A stretch of 64,000 nucleotides of DNA from Phlebopus portentosus (Eukaryota > Basidiomycota > Agaricomycetes > Boletales > Boletinellaceae), in NCBI GenBank assembly GCA_037892935.1, contig JAYXKI010000003.1, forward strand, positions 1,302,001-1,366,000, given 5' to 3'. The notes below the pieces were generated by a model. The model did not search any database and was not told where the DNA came from. It saw only the letters and a list, made by a program, of their open reading frames with translations. Below, piece after piece: positions 24,427-34,624 of the stretch; positions within the stretch are counted from its first letter, which is position 1; the number at the start of each line of letters is the position of its first letter. The translations under genes were made by a program, and so were the position numbers.

Positions 24427-27400
24427 ATGTACCGTCCCTCAAGTCAAGTAATCCACCCGAGTCAAACAACCTCCCCGAATAATCGTCAGAGGCGTGCTTG
24501 TCTTGCCATGGAGGAGCAACCGGGAGATCTTGCTCGAGTAGAGCAGGCAACATGCGACCCAGCCGCTAAAGTCAGGCGGACTTATGGTAAGAAGAGAGAG
24601 GGCGCCGACGCGTCTGTGGATATAGCCAGCAGTGTATCTTCGCGTCAGACGCGTCCGGAGCTTTCAGAAAACGCTGAAGAATCTGACCTCCTTCCTTCTA
24701 CGAGTTTCTTTTCGAGTGACGCGTCAGACACGTTCGGTTGGAAGGAGAGACTCGCCTTAATCGACAAGCAATTCGACGACGAGGATGGATTAAACCAATC
24801 GACACGTTGTACCGTGTCCACTCGCGTCAACAAGGATAGGAGCTCTTCGCTCTCGTCGTCAACGGAAGATGACTCCTCGGGATTACGCGACGATGTTCTC
24901 TTGTCTGCTTCGATGCCTCCAGTTTCTTCTCAATCGGACCCGCCATCTCCCTGTAGCCAACCTGACATGATCAATATGAAGCCATTTCCTCGTGATTCTG
25001 GTCCACCCGAACACACTGAAGGAATGCGAGCGGACGTTTTGTACCATATAGCTAAGGGAGATCATTACAGCGAAACGATCGGTGCTGGGATATCGAAAGG
25101 ATCAAACGCACGGGACGATGATCACGACACTCAATCGGAAGGGCGAAACACCTCTCTTGCAACTCAGGAAGGAAATGGATCATCGCGCGAGATACCAGAG
25201 CTCGAAGTTGCTCGGAAGAGTAAAGCTAGAAGGCCAGGCGGTCAACCAAATAAGATAAAGGTGATTTCTTTCGCTACCCTATGCTGTCACAAAATCACTC
25301 ATACAAATTTATTAGAAATTGAGCAAGAAAGAAGAGAAGGAGTCAAAGAAAGCTCATGCTCGTTTGATGGCCGATCAGCAAGTTTCTATAACAAAGCGCG
25401 CCGACCAATACACCGTGGAACATCTGCTGAAGAGCGTCCAGTAAGTATTTCAAACAAAGCGAAACACTGGAGTATCTTAAAAGGCATCTGTGCAGACAAA
25501 GTCAACACTTGACGGGAACAAAACCATGTCTTATCTCATCAGATCCGATTCAAGATTTCACATCCTCGCCTATGGGTAATGCTATGGATACCTCGACGGA
25601 AGTAGAGCCGAAGGCAGGACTATCTGGTCTTCAGAGTGCATCAGAGGACGATATGCCTGACGTGTACGAGCTTGTCAAAGCGGAGGAAGTCATTCAGAAA
25701 GGGAAAGCGGAGGTGCAGCGTAGGAAACGCTTAGCATCGCTGAAGCGGCAAGCTCTCGCGTCAGAAGCCCGAGAAGCGAACTTTGGCTCCGACGACGACG
25801 ATCTTGAAATCATGTCAGATGACAGAGACGTCGGTTCAGGACGGTCGAAAGGCTCAGCCAAACTTGAAAAGCGGCTTGCTGGTGTCGCTGGTTTTCGTGT
25901 TGGCACTTCAAAGCACGTCTTCTCGGAGGCACTGGAGAGCAGCCAAGGCGATAGGGAACTCAAGCTTGCAGCTAAACCAACTTTCGGTGATCGAGATGCC
26001 GGTGGACACAGGATGCATTTTAGCCATCGAGACCTGCAGAGCGCAATGCTCAGCAAAGCGACAAAACAGAGCATGAGTCTTACTAGAGAAAAGGAGGAAG
26101 AATGGATACGTCGTGGAGGAAAGCTTGCGGGCAAACAACGTACGGCACTTGCAAGCCGACCACTTTCTCTGGGCCATCTCGCTGAGAATCTAGTGCTGAA
26201 AAGAAGACATGGAGGACAAGATAGTCTTCAAGATGGAGAAGAGCGCGATACTCCAGGCTCGGAAGACAGCAGTGACGAGGAATGGCGGCCGGAAGAGAGG
26301 GGTTCAGTGAGCCCTTCAAAAGAGCGCGACTTCGACAACGACGAGGAACTCGAGGGCTCTGTTTCTGAAGACTGTGTTACGGTTCGGGAAGTGGCGGTTG
26401 TAATTCAGAACACGGACAATCATGAGGAGACCGATGACGATGACGAAAGTCTCAGCAGACCAGCCCGTCATGCTAGGCGCTCAACAAATCACTTAGTGGT
26501 GTCTGATTCTGAAGGCGAAGAAACGCGACGGCAGCACAAGACAGGTCGAATCCTCGTACCGGATACCTCTTTCGTCATCGATGCTGGCCAAGGGAACGAG
26601 CTCTCTTCCGAAGCAGGCCCTGACGAAGAAAACAAGGAGAATAACATGCCTCTCGCTATTGACAGTGGGGATGATAAAGAGAATGCGATACCCATGGAGC
26701 GCTCGCCGGTGGGTAGACCCTATTTCGGAAATCGACAACATAGTGGATTCTTCAATCTTTCCGACGGAAATCGACATTTGTCGTTGTCACCCATGGCGGA
26801 CGTTGATAATGAGAGCTCTCCAAGTGTTCGTAGACCTCTTCAAGCGAAAAGGATTGGCGATTTTGATGACCCTTTCATTTTGCGATCACCATCGGCAAGT
26901 ACGAGTCCCAAGACGCCAAAATCCAAAGGGACAAGGTCCGCTGTTTCAAGTCCCGCGTCCCTCCGGCCAGCCTTTGACGGAAAAGCCGGAGGGTTTACAC
27001 AGTTGTTCAACGATGAAGAAGGCGTGCACATGAATGCTTCATCAACTAGCGTCCTTCAACCTGCGTTTCGCCTTCATAGCAGTGGTGATACTACTAAAAC
27101 AGCGAAAAGGAACGACAGTTTTATTGCATCGGAGGCTAAGGTAGGGCGTTGTTATCAGTATCATATCAAGCTTGTCCTGACGCAAAAGCTTGTTCTGACG
27201 CAATGAAAATCAGAAGAGACACTTTTTGATGAGGAACGAGGAGCTTTCGCTGACTCTTGATACGAGGCTTCAGCCCGCTCTTGATGTCACGACTCAGGTT
27301 CGTCGACGAGCGGATGCAGTCTTTGAGAAGGAGCAAGACTTTGTCATGGATGAAGCTAGTACAAGTGCCACTTCCTCTCGCAGTAGGCACGAACTGTACA

Positions 27401-29057
27401 TCTCTGAGAATGGGTACGTTATGAATGTCTACTGGTCAAACGTCAATAAAAAAAAAACTCTGCGCCTGCAGGCTATTGACACAGACTAAACCTGAAGGTT
27501 CTACTCCCCTTTTGTATCGATCCTGGACACCTTCTCTGAATCCGATCGTCTCTGAATCCGAAGCGCCCGGTCCTCCGCCATCCACGACACGACGATTGCC
27601 TCTTAGCACGCTCTCCCTCGAGGGAGATACGATAAGCCCTTCGCAACAACGTCTAGCACGTTTGATAAAGGGCAAGGGTCGAGCGGATTCTCCAGATGGT
27701 AATATGTTGGGCTCATCACCGTATGATTCCACTTCCAATACTTTCGTGAAGATGTTACAAGCGGCAAGAAAGCAAAGCAAGACGGAAAAAAGGAAACTTG
27801 GGAAATCGGATTTCGTCGAGGGAGAAGCAGTTGAATCTGACGAAGACGAGCTGTTTGGATTCGGGCAGGCAAAAGGGGACGATGATGAAAGCGATGAAGA
27901 CAATCCGGATGTAGTTGTGGAGAATTTGATTGATGATGCTGGAATGGATGACCAAGAGCTCGCAGAGGACAAGGTGCTTGAAAAAGTCAAGTGAGTGTCC
28001 ATTCTATTCAGAAGCGATTCTGGGTTTTATTTTGTGTCTTCTAAAGGGAGCATCTTGAAGAAGATGACGCCGCTCTGGAGAAGTACCACCAGGCTGCAAT
28101 TGAAGGAAAGTTTCGAGGTAAACGCCGCGGAGGTGGAGTAGCCATGGATGACAGTGAGTCGGATGAAGACGAGGATGAAGAGGCTCGCATACTTCGTCGC
28201 CGGATGCACAAGAGACGAAAAATAGTCGGTGATAAGCTTGAGGATCTTAGTAAACGCATTCTTTTGACTATTTGTCATGTTATTGACGCCGTTTACAGAG
28301 AAGGACGAACGGTCTAAAGCTTTCTACGACGCCTACCAGCGTGACGTGCAACATGAGGGAGACAACGACTTCGCACACTTAGCATTTGATGATTGGAAAA
28401 ATGAAGACGAAAACAATAGAGACGAAGAACCAGACACCGTTTCAACAACGGAAATCCACCAGCGGTTACGTGAGGCTGCTCGCCAGAATAAGAGCGAAGA
28501 GGCGGTGGGTTCTTCCAAGGAATGGGCTGGTTATTTATTCTGAGCGCGTTTCTAGCAGCAGCCACTACGTTTCGATCCTCAAGATGTAACATGGACTGAT
28601 ACCCTTGGGACTAGTGATGATGAATTCGAGGTCAAGGAGATTGAAGACCGACCTAAGAAGTCGACTGCACGGAAAACTATCCTTAGCCGAGTAGACGTTC
28701 CTGACTTCGACGATGCAGTGCGTTCATTACCGCTCCTGATCCTCTAGGCGGCGTAACCCATTTTGCATAATCTAGCTTCCGAGGAAACCGAATCAAATAG
28801 ACGAGGTGCAAGCAGCTCAGCTTGCCGCATGGAGAAAAGAGCAGAGCGGTCGAAATCTGGATACAGGAGGGATGCGAGGTGCCATCACAGTGACTGGTCA
28901 TGGTTCTAAGAACCCCCGTCGAGGAAAAAGTTCCATGTTGAAGAGCGCGTCAAGCCGACAACAAGACAACCAGCAACAGACGGGCCGACGAAGGGTCGCA
29001 AAGAGTGCCAGTATACTGGCATCGGTGTCAGACAAGCATAGTCGTTTTGGCACATAG
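24427..29057 (+). CDS. MRC1: Mediator of replication checkpoint Mrc1/Claspin
   Basis: A large, highly charged multi-exon protein of roughly 1,300 residues. Characteristic parts are VRRTYGKKRE near the N-terminus, AHARLMADQQVSITKR with HLLKSVQQSQHL, and a long acidic middle with SQ/TQ sites and several SDDE runs. Then come GGFTQLFNDEEG, RHELYISENG joined by splicing to FLTQTKPEG, and LQAARKQSKTEKRKLGKSDFVEGEAVESDEDELFGFG. The last is the Mrc1-like domain, followed by DEARILRRRMHKRRKIVGD-type sequence. Mrc1 travels with the replisome, links polymerase epsilon to CMG and passes the Mec1/ATR signal to Rad53/Cds1. The start is chosen as the first ATG (24427). ATG 24510 (MEEQPGDLARV) is an alternative. 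One intron holds an 18-bp tandem duplication. PSF2, another replisome subunit gene, lies about 11 kb downstream. Confidence 0.88.
27168..27203 (+). repeat. 18-bp tandem duplication inside an MRC1 intron
   Basis: Two adjacent 18-bp copies (AAGCTTGTYCTGACGCAA) differ at one base. They lie within the intron 27141-27213 of MRC1, just before its acceptor. Each copy carries CTGAC, which matches the fungal branch-site consensus, so the intron may have two candidate branch points. Confidence 0.85.
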
Positions 29058-29247
29058 CCAAAGCGGGACTTTTTATTTTCACCGGTTCATTCAACTTTCG
29101 ATGTATTGGTAGTTTCAGATAATCTCGCTGTGTCATGCTTTTGCTTTGGAATCACAATAAATCATTCATTAGATTACTTCAATAACTCCCACATATTCGA
29201 AAGATGACAACATAGATCCTAATATTCCAACATATTTTGGTTTACTA

Positions 29248-29889
29248 CTACATCGCCATCGCGAGCGGCGAAAGGTGTCGTAAGGGTATATAAAATGCAT
29301 TGCATGCGAGGAAGGCGGAGACGGACGTCAGCGCATCTGCTTGCCGAGTCTCATCCAAGCGAAAGCCCGAGGTCGCTGGGGCAGCATGGTATTTGTGCGT
29401 GAGATGGAACGGATATGCCGCGGGTGACCTAGGCGACTTCGTTTCTTTTGACCGGCCGAGTTGATCTTCAAGTTTGATACAGTTGGATTTGGACATTGTC
29501 TGTTTGAAGATAGGAACGGTGCCTACCTTGTGTCTGAGCATGATCAATTTTGCCATATTTACTGGAGGACCGGATTCGCGCACGGGATTTCCTGGAATGA
29601 GAGAAGCAGGAAAGTGCACGTCAGTGACGGTGCCATTAGTGAGACAATATGATAACGAAAAAGATGATTGCTGGAAAGTACATCATGATAGTACTACACT
29701 CCAGCACGCGCTAGAAACGAAGTATAGAGAGAGGAAATGGAGCGTACTGAGTGCGACAAGGTTGATATCACTCAAATAAAAGTCACTGGCATCGTCTCCG
29801 GCATTGAAAACCCTCCAGACATGCTCTGGCATGAGGATGCATGGGAGAACGAAAACGGTGATGAGGAAGGCGAGGAGGATAACGACCAT
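29248..29889 (-). CDS. Small predicted membrane or secreted protein of unknown function
   Basis: I do not recognise this protein. The ATG at 29889 opens MVVILLAFLITVFVLPCIL, a strong N-terminal hydrophobic segment that could be a signal anchor. Then comes MPEHVWRVFNAGDDA. A GT-AG intron (donor GTGACT, acceptor CATTCCAG, about 29775-29604) joins in phase to RNPVRESGPPVNMAKLIMLR and a basic, hydrophilic region (KSNCIKLEDQLGRSKETKS). The end is SAFLACNAFYIPLRHLSPLAMAM. The total is about 160 residues. Support comes from the good N-terminal hydrophobic block and an in-frame splice. It has no known domain. Its promoter would lie in 29890-30211, next to the 3' end of LEU2. Confidence 0.5.
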
Positions 29890-30211
29890 CGTGAAGACAC
29901 GTACCCGCCGCGGCGGGGAAGCCGGATCGCACCAGCTAGAAAGACGAGGGAGGCAGGGTAGGACGGAGATGGTGGAGGGGATGGGATGAGAAGGAGAGGG
30001 AAGCTAAGAGAAAGACTGGGGGTTAGACTGGAAGCGGGACGGACACTGTACGGGTTGCTTAGCGGCGGGCAACCATAGGATAGGATCAGCCATCAACGGA
30101 CTCGGGCTAGGACGCGCTGACTAATCATCCGAAACGCGTCTCGTCTCTCATTCCGCGGATCAGAACGCATCATCTGGATCATATTCTTATTTAATTATTG
30201 TATTCAAATAT
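29890..30211. other. Intergenic region between LEU2 3' end and the small membrane protein gene
   Basis: About 320 bp. The left part is purine-rich on the plus strand (pyrimidine-rich on the coding strand of the small membrane protein), as in a leader. The right part holds the LEU2 3' UTR with AT-rich sequence. No gene was seen. Confidence 0.45.
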
Positions 30212-31601
30212 TCAACGACCCTTATACAGAATTTCTTTCAAGACTTCAATTATTTTGTCTCCTATCTCGTTCGTCCCGCTCTCCCCACCAAGGTCCTTTG
30301 TCCTCAAGCCCAGTCCGCCGCTTGCCTTATCACCTAGCACATAACCCACAGCCGCATCGATAGCATGTGCTTGCTCCTCCAGCCCAAGCGAATACCGCAG
30401 CAGCATTGCTGCGCTAAGAATAGTACCTATCGGGTTGGCAATGCCCTGGCCCGCAATATCCGGTGCCGACCCATGAATTGGTTCGTACAAGCCAGCCGGC
30501 GGTTTCTCTCCAGGCGCAAGGTCAGTCTTGGGGGCTCCAGCCAGGGATGCAGACGGCAGAAGACCCAAAGAACCGACAAGTACACTAGTTTCATCGGAAA
30601 GACTGCCAGAAAACCATTAGTTTTCAAGTGGTATTTGCTCCGCTCCAAAAGCATTCATTACTCACATGTCCCCGAACATGTTCTCCGTTAGCAGGACACC
30701 ATTCAGCTTTTTCGGATTCGCGACAATGATCATCGCCGCGGAATCGACAAGCTGGTGTTCTAACTTCAGTTGCGGGAATTCTTCGCTCAGCGTCTCTGTG
30801 ACCACTTTCCTCCACAGGCGAGAGCTTGCAAGAACATTCGCCTTGTCGATCGATACGATTTTATGAGGAGGGTTCGCTGCGAGGGCAATCTTCGCCGCTA
30901 CGCGTGTAATGCGTTTCACTTCTTCAACGCTATAGATCATGGTGTCCCAAGCCGTGTCTGATTTGGGTTCTACACCTTGTTCTTTTCGCTCCCCGAAGTA
31001 TAATCCACCAACCAGCTCTCGGACTACAATTAGATTCGTCCCCGCGGCAATCTCGGGCTTCAATGGAGAACATTCTACTAAGGACTTGGAAACGAATGAA
31101 GCGGGACGAATATTTGCGTAGAGATCCAGACTTTTGCGGAGCGTGAGCAGTCCGACCTCCGGGCGGACTGGACTCGTTGCCCATTTGGGCCCTCCAACAG
31201 CACCTACGAGTTCGAATGAATACATTGCATGTATTCAAAACTAAACAAATTGAGTACCCATGAGAATTGCATCTGCGTCTTTACACGCCTTCAGAGTAGA
31301 GTCAGGTAGATTTTGACCGGTTGCATCGATAGCTGCACCACCAATCTCATGGAACGCAAGCTTGAGCTGAATATCCGGCGAAGCTTCGCTAATTGTATTT
31401 AAGACCCGCACAGCTTGCTGAATGACTTCGGGACCTAAAGATTAGATGAATGCCTATATCTCGGGTTTGGATCCTTGTTATTACGCACCGATGCCATCGC
31501 CTGGCAGTACAACAATGTTGAATCTGAAGGACACCTTTGTCTCAGACAACTTCAAGATACAATACAGCAAAAAAAAAAATCGCTTACGATTTTTTAGCCA
31601 T
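30212..31601 (-). CDS. LEU2: 3-isopropylmalate dehydrogenase (leucine biosynthesis)
   Basis: The enzyme oxidises and decarboxylates 3-isopropylmalate to 2-ketoisocaproate using NAD, in the leucine pathway. The first exon is 14 nt (MAKKS, split codon), then [12 protein letters not shown], spliced to [12 protein letters not shown]. Landmarks are [44 protein letters not shown], the [15 protein letters not shown] region and the metal-binding [32 protein letters not shown] block. Others are [32 protein letters not shown] and the C-terminus EILYKGR. No mitochondrial presequence is seen, consistent with the cytosolic fungal enzyme. All substrate- and cofactor-binding blocks are intact. It is head-to-head with NOB1, with about 260 bp between the start codons. 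Confidence 0.97.
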
Positions 31602-31860
31602 CTCGAGCTATCTTCCAGGCCTAGTGAGGGTAGGAAGGATAAGGAGAGGGCGAAGGAGTGGATGCTCTCCTTGCTATATGCATTTCTTCCGAACCCGAAC
31701 TTCGGATTAACGACCCCGACGACGAAACAGAAAAGACGCTGTGTCCAGAAAAGAATAGCTTTTCTCACGCATGCTAAAATAAGATCCCAAACTCAAATTT
31801 TCTGGGCTTCCAAGTTCTCTAACTTACAAGTCGCATTTCACTTGCTCTCGCTTCAGAGTC
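31602..31860. promoter_or_regulatory. Shared divergent LEU2/NOB1 promoter region
   Basis: Only 259 bp separate the two start codons, so both promoters and leaders must share it. I see no canonical TATA box in a clear position. Any leucine-control element of the Leu3 type (CCGGNNCCGG) is not obvious here. Confidence 0.5.
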
Positions 31861-33506
31861 ATGGGTTCAGAACCGGCATGCAAGAACCTTGTCCTCGATG
31901 CTGGTCCCTTGCTATCTCTTTCTCCGCTACGAGGTCTTGCAGAACGATACTTAACCGTCCCTCAAGTCCTCAACGAACTCAAAGACAAGAATGCACGAGA
32001 GCACTTTGAAAGGCTCGGGCTGCTGGCTGGTGTTAAGATAGAGGTGCGGGAACCTGACGCAGCCTCACTCTCACAAAGTACGGAGTCTTTTCTAGTCTTT
32101 TTATACCACAACTCAGCGAAGTCTGTGACTAGTTATACAGTTTGCGAAGAAGACAGGAGATTATTCAGTGCTTTCGCACGCAGACTTGTGCGTCCTGGCC
32201 TTGACACTCGCATTGGATAACCAGGAGAAGGCGCAGCAGGAGGAGAAGGCGGCGGCAGGACACCCGTCAGATGAAGCAGAACATGTACAACTCGTTGAAC
32301 CATCGGATGCTCAAGACGCCCCTGAAGACAGTGCAGAGCATGAGCTCGGGCCGATTCCAGCAGAAGAGCAGAAAGATGGGTCAATACTGACGGAAGATGC
32401 ATCTCAAGAAGTCTCCCTAAAAAAGCCTCCACCGTCAACTTCTGAAGACGATCAATCTGAAGAGGACGATGCTGAACGAGAGCCTCTTAATGTCGTTCTC
32501 GAACCTATCGTAGATGCAATAAACACGTCCGCATTTGAGGTACAGAAACATGCGAACAGTTATCCTCACGCAAAACCTACCGGCAGCACACCGCTCTTCG
32601 ATGACCCATCGGACGAAGACGACGGGGAAGGCGAATGGATCACGCCTGACAACGTCGAAGTGTACAAGTCGCACGCTCTTGAACTATTTCCATCTTCTGA
32701 TCGTTCAGATGCTTTCACAACGGTTTCTGGGAAGAAAAGGCGAGGGAAGGGCCGGAGGAAACAGCAAGGCGAGATGAACATCGGATCGCTGGAGCAAATT
32801 GCTGTCGGCTGCATGACGGCGGATTTTGCGATGCAGAACGTCCTGCTTCAGATGAATCTGAATTTGGTCGGAATCGAGGGGAAACGGATTGATAAAGTGA
32901 AGTCTTGGGTGCTGAGATGTCATGCTTGTTTCAAGTGAGTACAAAAATGTTTGTTCTTCTCAAATGATTCCTAGACTTAAAAATTCCTTCAGAATCTGCA
33001 AAGATTCATCAAAAAGGTTCTGCCCGTCTTGCGGCAATCCATCGCTTTTACGAACTTCCGTAACTGTAAAGTCCTCAACGGCCGACGAATCATCACCAGC
33101 GTTGGAAGTGCACCTCAAAAAGAATTTCCAATACCGCACGAGGGGCACAAAGTATTCCATCCCTGCTCCGAAATTCGGTTCTGCGAAGAAAGGCTCCGGC
33201 GAAGGGCTCATCTTACGCGAAGACCAGACGGAGTATATGCGCGCAAGGAAACGCGAAGAAGGACGTCGACAGCGAGAGGAAAAGAGGATCGTCCAGCAAT
33301 CATTAACAGCCGCCAAGGGAGGCGAATCCACTGGAATCAAGCTGGGGAACTGGATGGATCCAGATTGGGTACCGGAGATGCTCAGCGTCGGTATTGGTGG
33401 CAAGGGCAGGCGGGCTCTGGAGGGACGGGCACCTGTTGGGCCCGACGGAATGCCCGTTATCGGCTACGGTAGGAAGAACCCCAACGAACGTAGGCGCAAG
33501 AGGTGA
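31861..33506 (+). CDS. NOB1: 20S pre-rRNA D-site endonuclease Nob1
   Basis: Nob1 makes the final cut at the 3' end of 18S rRNA in cytoplasmic pre-40S particles. The N-terminal PIN domain is clear: NLVLDAGPLLSLSPLRGLAE with the first acidic residue, VLNELKDKNARE, then across an intron IIQFAKKTGDYSVLSHADLCVLALTLAL. An acidic, disordered middle follows (SEEDDAEREP). The C-terminal part has a zinc ribbon (RCHACFK, then across an intron KRFCPSCGNPSL) and the conserved tail RTRGTKYSIPAPKFG, WMDPDWVPEML, GRKNPNERRRKR. Three exons are read, with introns of about 73 and 60 nt. The overall layout and length (about 500 residues) match the eukaryotic family. The PIN acidic residues Asp (in LDAG) and Asp (in SHADL) are kept. 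Confidence 0.95.
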
Positions 33507-33657
33507 AGATGATGTTGTTTGTTTACATCACAACACTTTAGACGTCATTTTATCAGTCACTTGCTGTTGGACAATACAGCCGTCATCAGTCTTCATGTAT
33601 TCTATTATGACAATATAGAAAGGCAGTTCTGCTGTATAGACGGAAGAAAGGGGAAGC

Positions 33658-34368
33658 CTATGCTAAGCTCCTCTGCATGAATCTCCTCCTCTGGAATGCT
33701 AGCCACCACTTGCTCGGCTTGCCTGTGCTATCAGCGTATAGACGTTCAACGAGCCTCGCGGCAAGCTCCTGGCGCAGTTGTGTAAGATATCCGCGAAGGT
33801 ACTCTAAACGCTAAGTTTGAAGGAGTTCATATTACTGATTTACTTAGGACGCACCAGCATCTGCCCTACTTGCAGGAGGCGCATAGTGCGCATTCAGTGG
33901 GAAGCCAGCATCACCAGGAATGGCAAAGTTATCCACAGCAAGCGTGTTCAGCAATTTGTTTGCTTCAATTTGCGAGGGAGGTATGCGCGCCAATCCGATT
34001 TTGGCGAGACAGTCTGAGACGAAGAGGATGAGGACTATTAAGAGACGGTCGGCGGGACCTTTTATCTCGAAGTTCCGGAAGAGACAGTTGGCACGGAAGA
34101 GATCGAGCGTCTCATCGATGATGTCCGCCTCATTTGCATCGGCTGGATGAATATAGGAACAGTTAGGAGGACGATCTGAGTGCAGGAGGTAGACTAAATA
34201 CCTAGAGGGGCAGGACCACGAATTTTGGTCCTGATGGGTAGGATGGACATGTTGCCGACCTGGCGGACATCAGGCAGCTCATTGAACGACGAGTGATAGG
34301 CCTAGTAAATACATTGGTGGTCAACGTGGATATTTAAGCTAATTGTTGTAATGCTCCCTTACTGGCAT
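33658..34368 (-). CDS. ARC18: Arp2/3 complex subunit 3 (p21-Arc)
   Basis: Four exons on the minus strand (34368-34363, 34301-34202, 34142-33855, 33803-33658) join in frame to 179 residues, close to the 178 of animal ARPC3. The first coding exon is only ATGCCA. Family landmarks are MPAYHSSFNELPDVRQVGNM, ILPIRTKIRGPAP, DANEADIIDETLDLFRANCL, FRNFEIKGPADRLL, NFAIPGDAGFPLNAHYAPP and YLRGYLTQLRQELAARL. The end is KPSKWWLAFQRRRFMQRSL. ARPC3 is part of the seven-subunit Arp2/3 complex that nucleates branched actin at endocytic patches. No long open frame marks this gene because of its small exons. A CACGTG site lies at 34442-34447, about 75 bp upstream. Confidence 0.95.
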
Positions 34369-34441
34369 GATAGATAGCCTCTTCAAGTTACTATTGAGCA
34401 GGACCGACCGACCGCAGCCCTCAAGGCTAGAGAAATGAAGT

Positions 34442-34447
34442 CACGTG
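34442..34447. promoter_or_regulatory. CACGTG E-box between ARC18 and the YVC1-type channel gene
   Basis: CACGTG within GTCACGTGTT lies about 75 bp upstream of the ARC18 start codon and 178 bp upstream of the channel start. It could be bound by a bHLH factor (Cbf1/Pho4 type). Confidence 0.4.
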
Positions 34448-34624
34448 TTGCTAACGCGTCGCGTGTTTGAGTTCCTGATGATGTCGGGTGCCGGCACATA
34501 GCATAGCATTCAGTTGGCAGGAAGCAACCGATGACGTCCGGATTCAGCGGTGCATTGTTCTTTTCTCTCTCGCCACTTTCTATATCTTTCCTACCCTACG
34601 TAGTCTCAAGGATCCCTCCTCAAC

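Noticed and set aside
27436..28002. 188-codon Ser-rich open frame on the minus strand
   Set aside because: It is antisense to the acidic MRC1 domain. Asp/Glu codons read backwards give Ser/Phe/Leu-rich frames.
31446..32009. 187-codon open frame across the LEU2/NOB1 divergent promoter
   Set aside because: It overlaps LEU2 exons in antisense and the NOB1 PIN domain in another frame. No conserved sequence.
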